In this document: piece after piece, positions 39,291 to 49,527 of the stretch | How positions within the stretch are numbered: position 1 is the stretch's first letter | Layout of the letters: each line of letters begins with the position of its first letter | NCBI RefSeq assembly: GCF_036884655.1 | Contig: NC_088357.1 | Coordinates: forward strand, 6,395,501-6,459,500 | DNA length: 64,000 nt | Direction: 5' to 3' | Source: Musa acuminata AAA Group | Lineage: Eukaryota > Streptophyta > Magnoliopsida > Zingiberales > Musaceae | Notes under the pieces: model-generated | Seen by the model: only the letters and a program-made list of their open reading frames with translations | Databases searched by the model: none | Told to the model about the DNA's origin: nothing | Position numbers and translations under genes: made by a program

Positions 39291-39418
39291 GCATCTGAGA
39301 TTTTTTTTTTTTTACATAATAATTTTTATCTAATTATGTATTATATTTATTTTTATATTAATTATTTTCTCAAGTAAGTTATTAAAGTTAATTAGGAAAC
39401 AGTGTACAAATCGTATAT

Positions 39419-39504
39419 GGGGTGGTGGTGTAGTTGGTTAATGCGTAGGTCTCATAATTGATTGGTGAGCATGAGATCGAGGGTTTAAGCCTTTTGTCAT
39501 CCCA
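39419..39504 (+). mobile_element. tRNA-Met-like head of repeat unit
   Basis: The 86-base head starts GGGGTGGTGGTGTAGTTGGT and ends TCATCCCA, which can pair with the 5' strand using G-U pairs. The segment GTAGGTCTCATAATTGATTG looks like an anticodon arm with CAT plus a short intron, and GAGATCGAGGGTTTAAGCC like the B-box arm. It matches the plan of plant elongator tRNA-Met genes, which carry an intron after the anticodon. It is degenerate, so it is not called a functional tRNA gene. Confidence 0.75.
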
Positions 39505-39786
39505 TTCAATAAAATAAAGAAATGAAGATAAATATACACCAAATGCGATAGATTTGGGTCTATCCAATAAAATAAGGTAATGAAGATAAATATGCACCAA
39601 ATGTGATGTATTTGGGTCCATCATAATCGTACGATATCTATAAGATGATTTGAATGCATTTGAGCTTTTTCTTTTTACATAATAGTTTTTTTAATCCAAT
39701 TGTGTGTTATATTTATTTTATATTAATTATTTTTCAAGTAAGTTATTAAAGTTAATTAGAAAACAGTATATAAATCATATAAGAAT

Positions 39787-39872
39787 GGGGTGGTGGCATA
39801 GTTGGTTAACGCATAGGTCTCTTAGTTGATCGGTGATCATGAGATCGAGAGTTTGAGCCTCTTGTCATCCCA
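39787..39872 (+). mobile_element. tRNA-Met-like head of repeat unit
   Basis: Also 86 bases: GGGGTGGTGGCATAGTTGGT at the 5' end, TAACGCATAGGTCTCTTAG in the anticodon-arm position (anticodon mutated from CAT), GAGATCGAGAGTTTGAGCC in the T-arm position and TCATCCCA at the 3' end. Its spacing matches the head at 39419 exactly, including the intron-sized insert. Confidence 0.75.
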
Positions 39873-40526
39873 TGAAATGGGTATATCCAAGTTTTTTTTT
39901 TTTTTTGCATAATAGTTAACCAATTATGTGGTATATTTATTTTTATATTAATCATTTTTTCAAGTTAGTTAATAAAATTAATTATGAAATATTATACAAA
40001 TCATATAATAATGGGGTGGTGGTGTAGTTGGTTAATGCATAGGTCTCATAGTTGATTGGTGATTCTAAATAAAATGAGATAAATAAAATATAACAATCGT
40101 TTGATATCTATCGTTCAAAAAAATAAAATAAAAAGATAAATATGTACCAAATGTGATAGATTTGAGATCATCACAATCGTTTCATGTCTATCACATGACA
40201 TGGGTATAGTTGAATTTTTTTTTTTTTGCCTAATGATTTTTTTCTACCCAATTGTGTTTATTATTTATTTTAAATTAATTATTTTATCAAATTAACTATT
40301 AATGTTAATGATAAAAATAGTATAATAATGGGGATGTGACACAATTGGCTAGCATATACTATCCTATCAGATGACATGAGCACGTTCAAGCTTTTTTTTT
40401 TTTTTTGGTATAATGGTTTTCTCTATCCAATTATGTGTTTATATTTATTTTTTGAATTAATTATTTTTTTAAGTTGGTTATTATAGTTAATTATGAAACA
40501 TCATACCAATCAAATGATATTGGTGT

Positions 40527-41155
40527 TGATAAGGCGTATTTTGGGCCCCAGACGCGTTACAGTCGATGTCACACGCTAAGTCACAGCCAATGTCACACAC
40601 CAAGTCAGAATCCGAGATCACACACCAAGTTAGAATTCGTACCGAGACGTTGTGCGACACGTCCCGTCCTGAGAGCTCAGGGCGATGTCGTCTGATGCCA
40701 CTTCGCATGCCCCGAGACGACGGTTGGTCAGAAGCGTCGTCCCATCCCTCGAGGGTCAGCGACCGAATCGACGCACAACCGACCCTTGCACAATAGTATA
40801 AAAGTCCCTAGTTGACATCCGACCAGAGGGGGAGAGAAAAAGAAAGTAATTTAATCCACTACTGACTTGCTCGTCGGAGAGGCCAAAGTCGGGGATCACC
40901 CGACGAGGGCCGTTTTTGCAGGCGAACGACCACCTGAGCTATGAGCGTCCCAACCCGAGGATTTTCGTCCGGCGTGCAAGGGCAAGCTACCAACCGACCC
41001 GGAGGTCGACAAATGACGACGATAAGCACCCCTTCCTGAGGGCACGATCATCTCGTCATCCTGCTCATTCAACAAGAGGCTCCTTATATCGACCCATGAA
41101 CCAAACCGTGCTAACTCATCGGCCACCACGGTATATGTACATTTATTCACTAACA
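40527..41155 (+). mobile_element. Solo LTR (TGATAAGG...TAACA family)
   Basis: The 629-bp GC-rich island begins TGATAAGGCGTATTTTGGGC and ends CACTAACA. It is flanked by GGTGT (40522-40526) and GATGT (41156-41160), a 5-bp duplication with one mismatch. It contains a TATA-like TATAAAAG at about 40797 and sits in the head of a tRNA-Met-headed repeat. No second LTR or internal region is present. It shares its ends with the solo LTRs at 54897 and 60488. Confidence 0.85.
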
Positions 41156-41520
41156 GATGTGATGGCATAGTTTGCTATTACTGTACGATCCTAAGGTCAA
41201 TGCTAGTTTATAGCTGAGGTAAGATCCTAAGGTCAAGAGTTTGAGCCTCTCCCACCTCATTCAATAAAACAAAGTAAAGTAACGAAGATATATCTGTGCC
41301 CAAAGTAAAGTGACAGATTTATATCCATCATTACCAAATGATGATATATATCTGATATGGGCCCCTCTAAGCTTTATTTGTCTAATGATTTTTTCTATCC
41401 CATTGTGTCTATTATTTATTTTAAAATTAATCATTTTTGTCAAGTTAATTAATAAAGTTAATTATGAAATAATATATTAATAATAAAATAATGGGGCATA
41501 GTTAGCTAGAAAGTCACAGA

Positions 41521-42050
41521 TTATATAGTCCTATAAACTAGCCATCAACTTATCATATTCCATTAAATCTACATATATAATGAGATCGCATGATGCTATT
41601 AAATCAATAAGACTCATTCATCTTAAATTGCTAACACGATGTCAAAGCCTTTACCCATATGACTTGGGATGACTCGTGGATCAATGTTTGACTTGGGATG
41701 ACTCACAAGTCTTCGTCTTTCGGTTCATGTCATCCTCTAGTCGATCAATGTTTAGCTTTCTATTTCTTCTCCACTTGGATAAGCTTATCGATTTAGCAAC
41801 AAGTTTGTCGGTAGGTAAATGTAAAAACTTTTTTCCTCGATCTTTCTCTCTTCTATTTGACATGAAACTAGATATTATACAATAAATAATAAAAGGTGTA
41901 TATAGACATTTCTCAAAAAACACCACAACGGTAGAGAGCGAATATAAAAAAATAAAAATAAAAAGAATATGATGGTAAAAATTTCTCAAAAATCATCAGC
42001 CAAACAGGGAAGTGCAGTTCTTTAGAGGGTATTTAGCTCATTTTACCTGT

Positions 42051-42103
<53 letters not shown>

Positions 42104-42230
42104 ATCCATTTTTGGAAAAGATGTTTAGAGTTGTAAGAGGGTCCATTTTATTTTACAGTTTTTTAACCGTAAATATATATATTTTTTGGAAAACTATATA
42201 ATCAAATTACCCTACTGAGAAGGAACAAAG
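41521..42230. other. Spacer downstream of globulin copy 3
   Basis: AT-rich sequence with a (TA)n tract at about 42053-42099. A block near 41640-41710 repeats GACTTGGGATGACTC twice. No gene is recognised. From about 42225 the duplicated globulin 3' flank begins (ACACGCAAAGAAGAAAGCTCC), as also found at 30688 and, with changes, 36498. Confidence 0.6.
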
Positions 42231-42416
42231 AAACACGCAAAGAAGAAAGCTCCAAACATGGAACGTTATTTATTTGAGTTGAGAGCTGATACGACACACA
42301 TCTAATGCATCATCTTTGTTGCCCACAACGTTTATTCCCTTCAAACCAGTCATGTTCCAAGGTTTCTATCCATCGAACCCCAGCCTTATTCGCCTCTAGC
42401 CACACTCTTCATTACA

Positions 42417-44169
42417 TTACACCGAAGTTCTGATCGCTTCCCTCTCGATCTTGGAAGCGAAGAGGGCCAATTCATTTCCACGGTTAAACTTTAGCTGCAT
42501 GGCCTCTTCTCTGGAGATGCGGTATGAGTTCATCAACACCTCCACCGGCGTGCCACGGAGAGCCGATGTCTTCCCCGCGAAATGGTTGACTATAGCATTG
42601 TCGTTGGTCTTGATAGAGACCCATTCGAAGCTCTCACGTTGTGCCTGAATCGTCACCGCGTAGTACTGCGGAACTACCAGTAGTTGACCCTGACGGAGCT
42701 CGCCATTGAATACGGTTCGGCCTCGATGTCCCACCACCTGCACTCGGCTGCATCCTCTCAAGGCGTACATTATGCTGTGAGCATTGACATTCCAATGTGG
42801 CGACACTATGGCATTCTGCAAGCACACATGATCATCATATTTGATCAAAATTTTTGAGACCATAGATGGACGGTTGATGATCATAGATAATGCTTTTATC
42901 ATACCGGGCGGAGAAGTGCCCTCACGGCACTCATCTGAACGAATCTTAGAATTGGGAGCTTCTGGCTGTTGAGGGTGGTGATCCTTCCAGCGCGCGGATT
43001 GAAGTAGTCAGCACGCAAGGGGTCTCCAATGTTCTGCCTTATCTTCATGGTGCAGAAAGCCTCTAATACATTCGATTGACATCCCCTTCCCTCTTGGCAT
43101 TCTTGTCTCACCTCTCTTTCTCGTACCAGCTGCTCACTCTGCCGTGATGCTTGTAGCACCTGAAGCCCACTCGTGACAAGGACTATCTCACCCCTCCTGT
43201 CGTCGGGATTCTGGATTTTTCTCGCTAATTCCCTGTCGACACCGAGTGCCTCTGCCAGTGGATCGAGCTCAAAACCGCTGAGCAGGTTGTTTCCCTTTAT
43301 CTGCTGTAATCTCACTTCTATTTGGGAACCTTGCTCGACTAGTCTCTCCCTCCCAGCAAGTAGAAATTCCTAGCATCATATATTTCTCAATTAAATTACC
43401 TTGAAAGCTGTGTTGCGTCAGAAAATTAGATGGATGGATTCGTTAAGGCTCACCCTGTGCTGGCGATCCAATTGATTGGCGCTGCTGCTTGTGTCGAAGG
43501 TGGTAATCGCGACGACAGCTACTTCGCCATTGTTGTAGCCCCAATAAGAAACGCCAGCGGGCAACGCGATGATGTCCCCCTCACGGAAGTAGTGGATCCT
43601 CTGGTGCTCATCACGGAACCTCTGGCATTCACCTGTCGCCTGCTCCCACTGCTGTTCGGTTTGCTGGAACGATTGGAACGTCTCTGGGCAGCCAGGGATC
43701 ACGGTTCCAATGATACCCCTTCCTGCATTCACCATGGATCATCGTGGAGCTTTTACACAAAATATATCCTTATAACTAATGCCATGGAATGGAATCAATA
43801 TCTTCCAAGAGCACGATGAACGTGCATGAACGAACCTTGCATGATGTAGACGAGGCGTGGTGCACTAGAAAAGGATGGCAACAGAAGGCCTCTCGGTTGG
43901 ATGGTACGACGATGCACAGCCACACCCGCACACTGGAGCTGCTCATTGTACTGGTCAAAGTACTCCGTGAAGCCAGCTTCAGAGGACACACGCCGGGTGG
44001 CCTCAAGGGCGCTAAGCCTCTCGATTCGGCATTGGCTCACAAAGCCGAGGGGGCGTTCGCACGATTCCCCTATTCCTTGCTGGCCCAAGCCAAGCTGCGC
44101 TCGAGAGTTGTGGCAGAGGAGGAGCAAGCAAAGAGAGAAAGAGAGGATAATGGAGGTGGAGGTGGCCAT
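42417..44169 (-). CDS. 11S globulin (legumin-type) seed storage protein, copy 3
   Basis: Four exons, 44169-43836, 43722-43454, 43369-42905 and 42815-42417, give 488 residues. The family architecture is the same as copies 1 and 2, including PGCPETFQ, Asn-Val at the processing position (Asn301) and VLEAFCTMKIRQNIG. Exon 1 is the most divergent copy: mature N-terminus QLGLGQQGIGESCERPLGF, two residues shorter, and CAGVAVHRRT where copies 1 and 2 have an extra Cys. Intron 1 is 113 bases and has a normal GT donor (CAAG|GTTCGT). Intron 3 and exon 4 are close to copy 1. Intact by sequence. Confidence 0.95.
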
Positions 44170-44233
44170 GCCTCAGTGTTCTGCAGTAGGAACGGGGAGA
44201 GAGTGGTGAAGGGGGAGTGCAGATGTGGGAGGG

Positions 44234-44401
44234 CATTTATAATGGGTTCATATAGAGGGTTGTGTGTAGTTTGGTTGGGAGGTCACGAGGCTTCGCATGG
44301 GTTCTCGTGTCGCCGCATGCAAACGACTGGTTTGTAAAGGGAAGCACAGATGCATGGGTTTGGTAGGAAGGGGACGATTTCGGTTGAGAGGCAACTGCAT
44401 G
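44234..44401 (-). promoter_or_regulatory. Promoter of globulin copy 3: TATA box and RY motifs
   Basis: TATAAATG on the minus strand is at 44241-44234. RY CATGCA is at 44316-44321, with further TGCATG words at 44351-44356 and 44396-44401. A TGTAAAG (prolamin-box-like) word at about 44333 is unique to this copy, because copies 1 and 2 read TTTGAAAGG there. Confidence 0.72.
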
Positions 44402-44494
44402 CTGCGAAGAAAATGTGCAGCAGAGATATGTAACTTGGTTTCTATGCTGAAATGTGTTGTTGATGACGCTATGCCCTTTCTAAGCTACTAAAAT

Positions 44495-45059
44495 GTGGAA
44501 ATGATTAGTGGAACCTTTCGTTTAATCTATTTCTCATTAGTTTATTGCTTAGCTATTCAATATTAATGTTTGATCTGAGATCAGAAATACTGTCATTGAA
44601 GCCTCAACAATCCATTCGTTTACAGTTAAATCACAAGGTTCCCAGATCAATGTAAAAAGATACTTATTCCTAAATTTTGACCTGGCCAGCACATTTCCAG
44701 ATCCATTTTAAAGCTTCATTAACATGAACTTGCAATGAGAAATGTACATTAAATAGTAGGTATTCCAAGAAAAATGGAACTACAAAAAATTCCATTATCA
44801 TGCATGTCAAGCAGCATAACAAATAAGCAAGATATATTATTGTAATAGGGCAATAATTATGGTGCCACCAGGTACATGGTTGGCATATGTATAGAGTGCC
44901 ACAAATTTGCAGTTTGACGCAGCACATGCACAAAACAAAAAGAATGCAGTTCCCTGGCATAGTGTGATCACCAGTAAAACTCTGATCCCCAGGAAGGAGA
45001 GACTTGATCCTCATTTGACTTGCATACCAACCAAGGTGACCTCTGCAACTGGCCTGATG
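44495..45059. other. Short globulin flank copy and LSD1-type gene 3' side
   Basis: 44495-44640 is a truncated copy of the globulin upstream flank (GTGGAAATGATTAGTGGAAC to TTTACAGTTAAATCAC). The rest up to the LSD1-type stop codon is probably its 3' UTR and shows no other gene. Confidence 0.6.
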
Positions 45060-47851
45060 TCATTTCTTTCCTTTGTTAACTCCAACCACAACATTGCTCA
45101 CCTACATCATAAACATTATAAAAATTTCAGTACAGCTGAACTCAGAGACAAAATGGAACATCAACGCTTACCAGTTTGCCGCTCTCATTCACTGACATCG
45201 GATTCTCAACAACTACAGTCATGTTTGATGGTTGAGAAGAGTGCTACATAACCCAAAAGAGAACAGAAAAGGCATAAATGTCAACATGAATAAACTTGGT
45301 CAACCGAAAAAAGACTTTGGAATTTGAGCATACAACCGAAGTTGATGGCAGGACAGGAGCAGTCTCATTAGGCCTGTGTGCAGCAGGGCCTGGAACTCTC
45401 GTATTAAGCATCTTCGATAATAGGTAAAGTAAATCATTACAAGAAGAAGGTGAATTAAAAGCAAAAGAAAAACAAAACGGTATTATACCCCAATGTTTGT
45501 AATATACTGGCAAATTGCACATTTGACAGATGGTGCTCCATAAGGGTACATCAGCCTTGTATGACATTGGCCACAGTTCACATGAGCAACCTGATTCGCT
45601 GGCATCGCTGCATTCCATCAGAATAAAAGAACTAATTCAAGATCAAAAAGCAGCAATGTCTCTTTTTATATGTTAACACTGACAGTTTCGTATTTGTGGT
45701 TTGTATTAGAATGATCCTAGAATTTTGTCAGTAAGAATATAGTCCATTTACCTACGAAATATAAGAACACATCTGATAATGCACAAATATCATGGATTAT
45801 ACAATCAGACTTAATCCATGTTTTTGTATATCAATGAAGAATACACAGCTGTGATATATACAATGTATGACATATTGGTTTTACTTGGGACAATGAGCTT
45901 ATCGCCTTCATGTTCCTTTCTTTGATCAAATTTTCTCCCTATTTTAGTCTCATTTTTCTCAGTTTATCCTGCACCATGTAAGATGCAGAACAACTGACAT
46001 GGACGGTCAATTGTTCTCAGCTTATGATGCAAGAATGGATGATATGAACAGCATGAAGCAATAAATGTACTAGAAGCACATTGCATCTCATGTTAAACAA
46101 CACAAGCACTAAAGAACTACTGTGTGACTATTTTAAGCTGTATCAAATTGCATAGTGAACTTTCGCAACAATTAATTATAGAAAATAATAATGGATACCT
46201 GCTCCTGTGATATTGATTGTGTTACAACAGGAGCACCTTACGCTTGTAGCACCACGAGAGTACATCAACAATGTTCGACAACCTCCACACACAAGCTGAG
46301 CCATCTCCATTCCTGCAAATTTCATTATCCAAACTTTCCATAGCCAAATGAAATTAAAAAAATACATCTGTTTAAGTCAGAAAAGAATGATAATTGTTCT
46401 CAGATGTCTTAATTGTTGCAATCAACAATATGTAATAAGGCCAGGTTGGAGGGAATAACAATTCCACTAGAGAAAAAATGTTGGTTCCAGAGAAGATTGT
46501 GTAGGTTGTATTGCAGCCAGAGAAAACATATCACAGGTACATATATATGGACTTAAAAGATCGGAATATATTTCATCACGTCAAAGAAACTCTCTGGAAT
46601 TGATCAGACAGGAAAAGGGCCAAAGGTTCCTGTCTGACTAACAACAGAAGCAGATATAATTGAGCCTTATCCAGAGAAGAAAATTTACATGACTTCAATT
46701 TCCCCCCTTACAGATTAAAATCCTCTTAGCTTGGGACCACATTAGCTGGACAAAATTCAAACCAGAAAGAGTTCCATTTTAATGCTAGAACAATGCACAG
46801 AGTCTGCATTTCCTAGGAAGTTGTGGACAATCATCTAGATTTAGCAAGCTTCTTCTTCCAGTTAAGCAAGTTGAAACTTGTTGAAACTACATTAATGACC
46901 ATTCTCAGTAGTCAATAATAACAATGATGTCCCAACCAAGCATTACCTGTGTAGTTTGGTTAACATGTCCATGGTGTCCCAACTCAGCAATAGCTATGCA
47001 GTTTGGTTAACATGTACATGTTAAAGGTGGGTAATAAGTGGTATAAGTAACCACACGTTTGACTTCAATAACCCGCAAAGAACCTACATATCTTAAATGA
47101 GAGGCAAATATGCAAATTGAAAGACAAAAATCTGAGTTTTCCGCGTAACCATCTCAATACTTCAAAAAAGAAAAAGGAAAAAAATTACCATACAAATAAA
47201 ATAAGAAATATCCTTGAATCTCCATATTTGATAAGCATCCATTTTGTTATTGGTTACCTAGATGATGTTCAAAATGACTTGGTTCACCGACTAAGCACAA
47301 GGATTCTCTATCAGTAATTCAATTCCACTGGTGACTTAAACAACCCATGTGACCACCAATAATGCAACAACAACATCCAAGTGAAACTTACAATTATTCC
47401 GTTTCTCATTTATAAGCCATTTGAATTTTTAACAATCAAAGATTGTTATGACAAGTTATAGACTAAGTTATTCAAAAGAGTCTCTCAGGTAATTCATATT
47501 GATAAAGTACTGGTGCTCATAGATAAAGATACACATGATAACAGGAACACTTTCTGAATGTACAGAAAGTAATAGACACCCAATTTCACAGAAAACCACC
47601 TAAGATATTTAATGCCAATATATATCCAAAAAGTAACATGACTATACTCCAGAAACAATCAGGCCTCATTTAAGACAGAAATTCACACCAATCAACATTT
47701 GACGATAATTAGTAGAATCAAAAGATGTAAAAGAGGTACCTGGAGAGGCAGCTGCAGTTATTGTGCTGCATATTGCACAACGCACGTCGGTGGCTCCCCT
47801 CGGGTAAAGAAGAATGCTCCTGCAACCGCTGCAAACAAGTTGACTCTGCAT
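45060..47851 (-). CDS. LSD1: LSD1-type zinc-finger protein with three zf-LSD1 domains
   Basis: Six coding exons: 47851-47740, 46312-46199, 45607-45489, 45411-45337, 45243-45172 and 45101-45060, giving 177 residues. The first three exons each carry one zf-LSD1 motif of the pattern CxxC...LxYxxGAxxVxCxx[41 protein letters not shown] and [20 protein letters not shown]. The tail has [30 protein letters not shown] and VSNVVVGV, as in the plant LSD1/LOL group. Arabidopsis LSD1 restrains superoxide-triggered cell death and binds bZIP10; a similar role is inferred only. A non-coding first exon upstream (about 48360-48560) and a long leader intron are likely. It is divergent from ARP7 on its right. 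Confidence 0.93.
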
Positions 47852-48595
47852 AGCTGAACTGTATCTAATCCAACAGTATCACATACAGTTACATTATACA
47901 ATTGCAAAAGGAAGTCATTCATCCAAAAACAATAATTTGCTAACAGAATTCTACCAATACAAATCATCATAAGAATATGCTAAATTAGAAACTTTTCATA
48001 GCATCAAATATCTTATCACATACATTGGCGGATAAAATCTGGACTAGAGAGGGTTTTTCTTTTCTCCCACATGATACGTAAAATAAAGGTTTCGTAGCAA
48101 CAAAAAAAAACACAAATTTTAGAAGAACATAATAGAAAAAGACGCGAAAATCTTCCTCCGAGCTAAAAACAAGCAAAAACATCTGTTTTTCCTTTTCCTG
48201 AAACAACCAAACGAATAAAGCTGAGATTATCTGCCGAATTTCGCGGATTAATATCAAATCCGACCGGATTCCGCGTGCTTAAGCAGCGCAGAGTAACTAA
48301 ACGTAAGAAAAACCCTAAATCCTTTGCAGGACAGGATGACAAAACACGAACCAAAACAAAGAAGAAGAATCATCGAAGCACCTGGCCCCAACGGAGAGAA
48401 GCGATCGCCGGAAAATCAGCAAATCAATGCGTCGCCTTCTTTGATCGGTTTAGAACGCACCAGGAATTCTTCCGCGCGTGGAATGGGGAGGATTTCGTGG
48501 GAGAGACGGAGTCGACGCAGATTTATCTCTCCTCTGTTTTCGTACGCGTTGATGGAGACGGAAAGCCGACGACAGCGGACAGTTTTGGTATTCAT

Positions 48596-48631
48596 TGGGC
48601 CGGGCCAATCCGGCCCATATAGTAGAGCCCA
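48596..48631 (-). promoter_or_regulatory. Site II element cluster upstream of LSD1-type gene
   Basis: TGGGCC (48596-48601), GGCCCA (48612-48617) and AGCCCA (48626-48631) lie within 36 bases, just beyond the presumed first exon. Clustered TGGGCY motifs are typical of broadly expressed plant genes. A (TA)n tract follows at about 48636-48675. Confidence 0.6.
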
Positions 48632-48632
48632 T

Positions 48633-48677
<45 letters not shown>

Positions 48678-48679
48678 TA

Positions 48680-49527
48680 AACCAAAAAGAAACTCTCAAA
48701 AATTCAAATGACACTATAATTCTAAAAAAAATATTTATGTATTTTATAAATTATTATTGATCTTTTATTTTTTTGTGAAAGCATTAAATAATATTTTAGA
48801 TGCATTAGACTTTAATATATTTTTTAAATTTATTAGCAAGTATCATTAATAGTGGTATATATTATATTTATTCTCAATATATCAATTACATTCGTATTCA
48901 TCAACAATGTAACATTTGGAAAACATAAAAAATAAATAAATTTGACGCTCCGTTTTCATTACTACAAGAAAATAAATAAATAAATAAAATATATATATAT
49001 ATATATATAATCTTATCCTATTGTTATTCGAATTTGATCATTAAACAAAACTATGTAAATATATAAATTTTTTATCTTTGATATTCCTAGCATTATAACA
49101 AATTTTCATAAGTTAATTTATTGAGATTTTTGACATGCAGGCAATCAAATGACATGTCTTACCAATTTCTTAGCTGAACCTTTTGACCTACGATGATAAG
49201 ATATCAACTCATCGTTGGCAAGAACAATTTGCTGTCTGACGAACAATTGATGATCCTAGCGTTAACACAAGTCACTTAATGATCATAGCATCAGATGCTT
49301 TGACAGGGTAAAGATGCCATTTGCTAACTTGTCAAGGATATATATATAAAATGGTTCGTCCAAGTAATATAGCGTCAAGGGGAAACGCACTCGCACGGCC
49401 ACCGGGAGGGCGCGTTTCACAGACGTCGGAGCCCTGCTAAGGACTTTTAGGGTTTCGCTGCTGATATCGATACGCTTCGAACAGGCTCAGAGTTTGGGAT
49501 TTCCCGCGCTCCGCCTCTTCTCCAGCC
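48680..49527. other. Intergenic between divergent LSD1-type and ARP7 genes
   Basis: AT-rich DNA with an AAATA/(TA)n tract at about 48970-49008, then a GC-richer ARP7 promoter and leader from about 49375. A TTAGGGTTT (reverse telo-box) is at 49447-49455, about 75 bases before the ARP7 start. No gene is seen. Confidence 0.6.

Larger units (their letters stand above)
39300..41520 (+). repeat. Array of tRNA-Met-headed repeats, right block
   Basis: The best-preserved units are here. Heads start near 39419, 39787, 40013, 40328 and, after an LTR insertion, 41157. The first two heads are 368 bases apart, a good estimate of the full unit. Each is followed by ATTCAATAAAATAAAG, the GATAGATTTGGG body, a T-run and an AT-rich linker. 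No protein-coding gene is seen. The block fills the space between globulin copies 2 and 3. Confidence 0.82.

Noticed and set aside
39419..39872. Two functional tRNA-Met genes
   Set aside because: The heads have mismatched stems, a mutated anticodon in one, and B boxes off consensus (GTTTAAGCC, GTTTGAGCC). They are treated as repeat heads.
40474..41170. Open frames on both strands
   Set aside because: They lie inside or across the ends of the solo LTR at 40527-41155.
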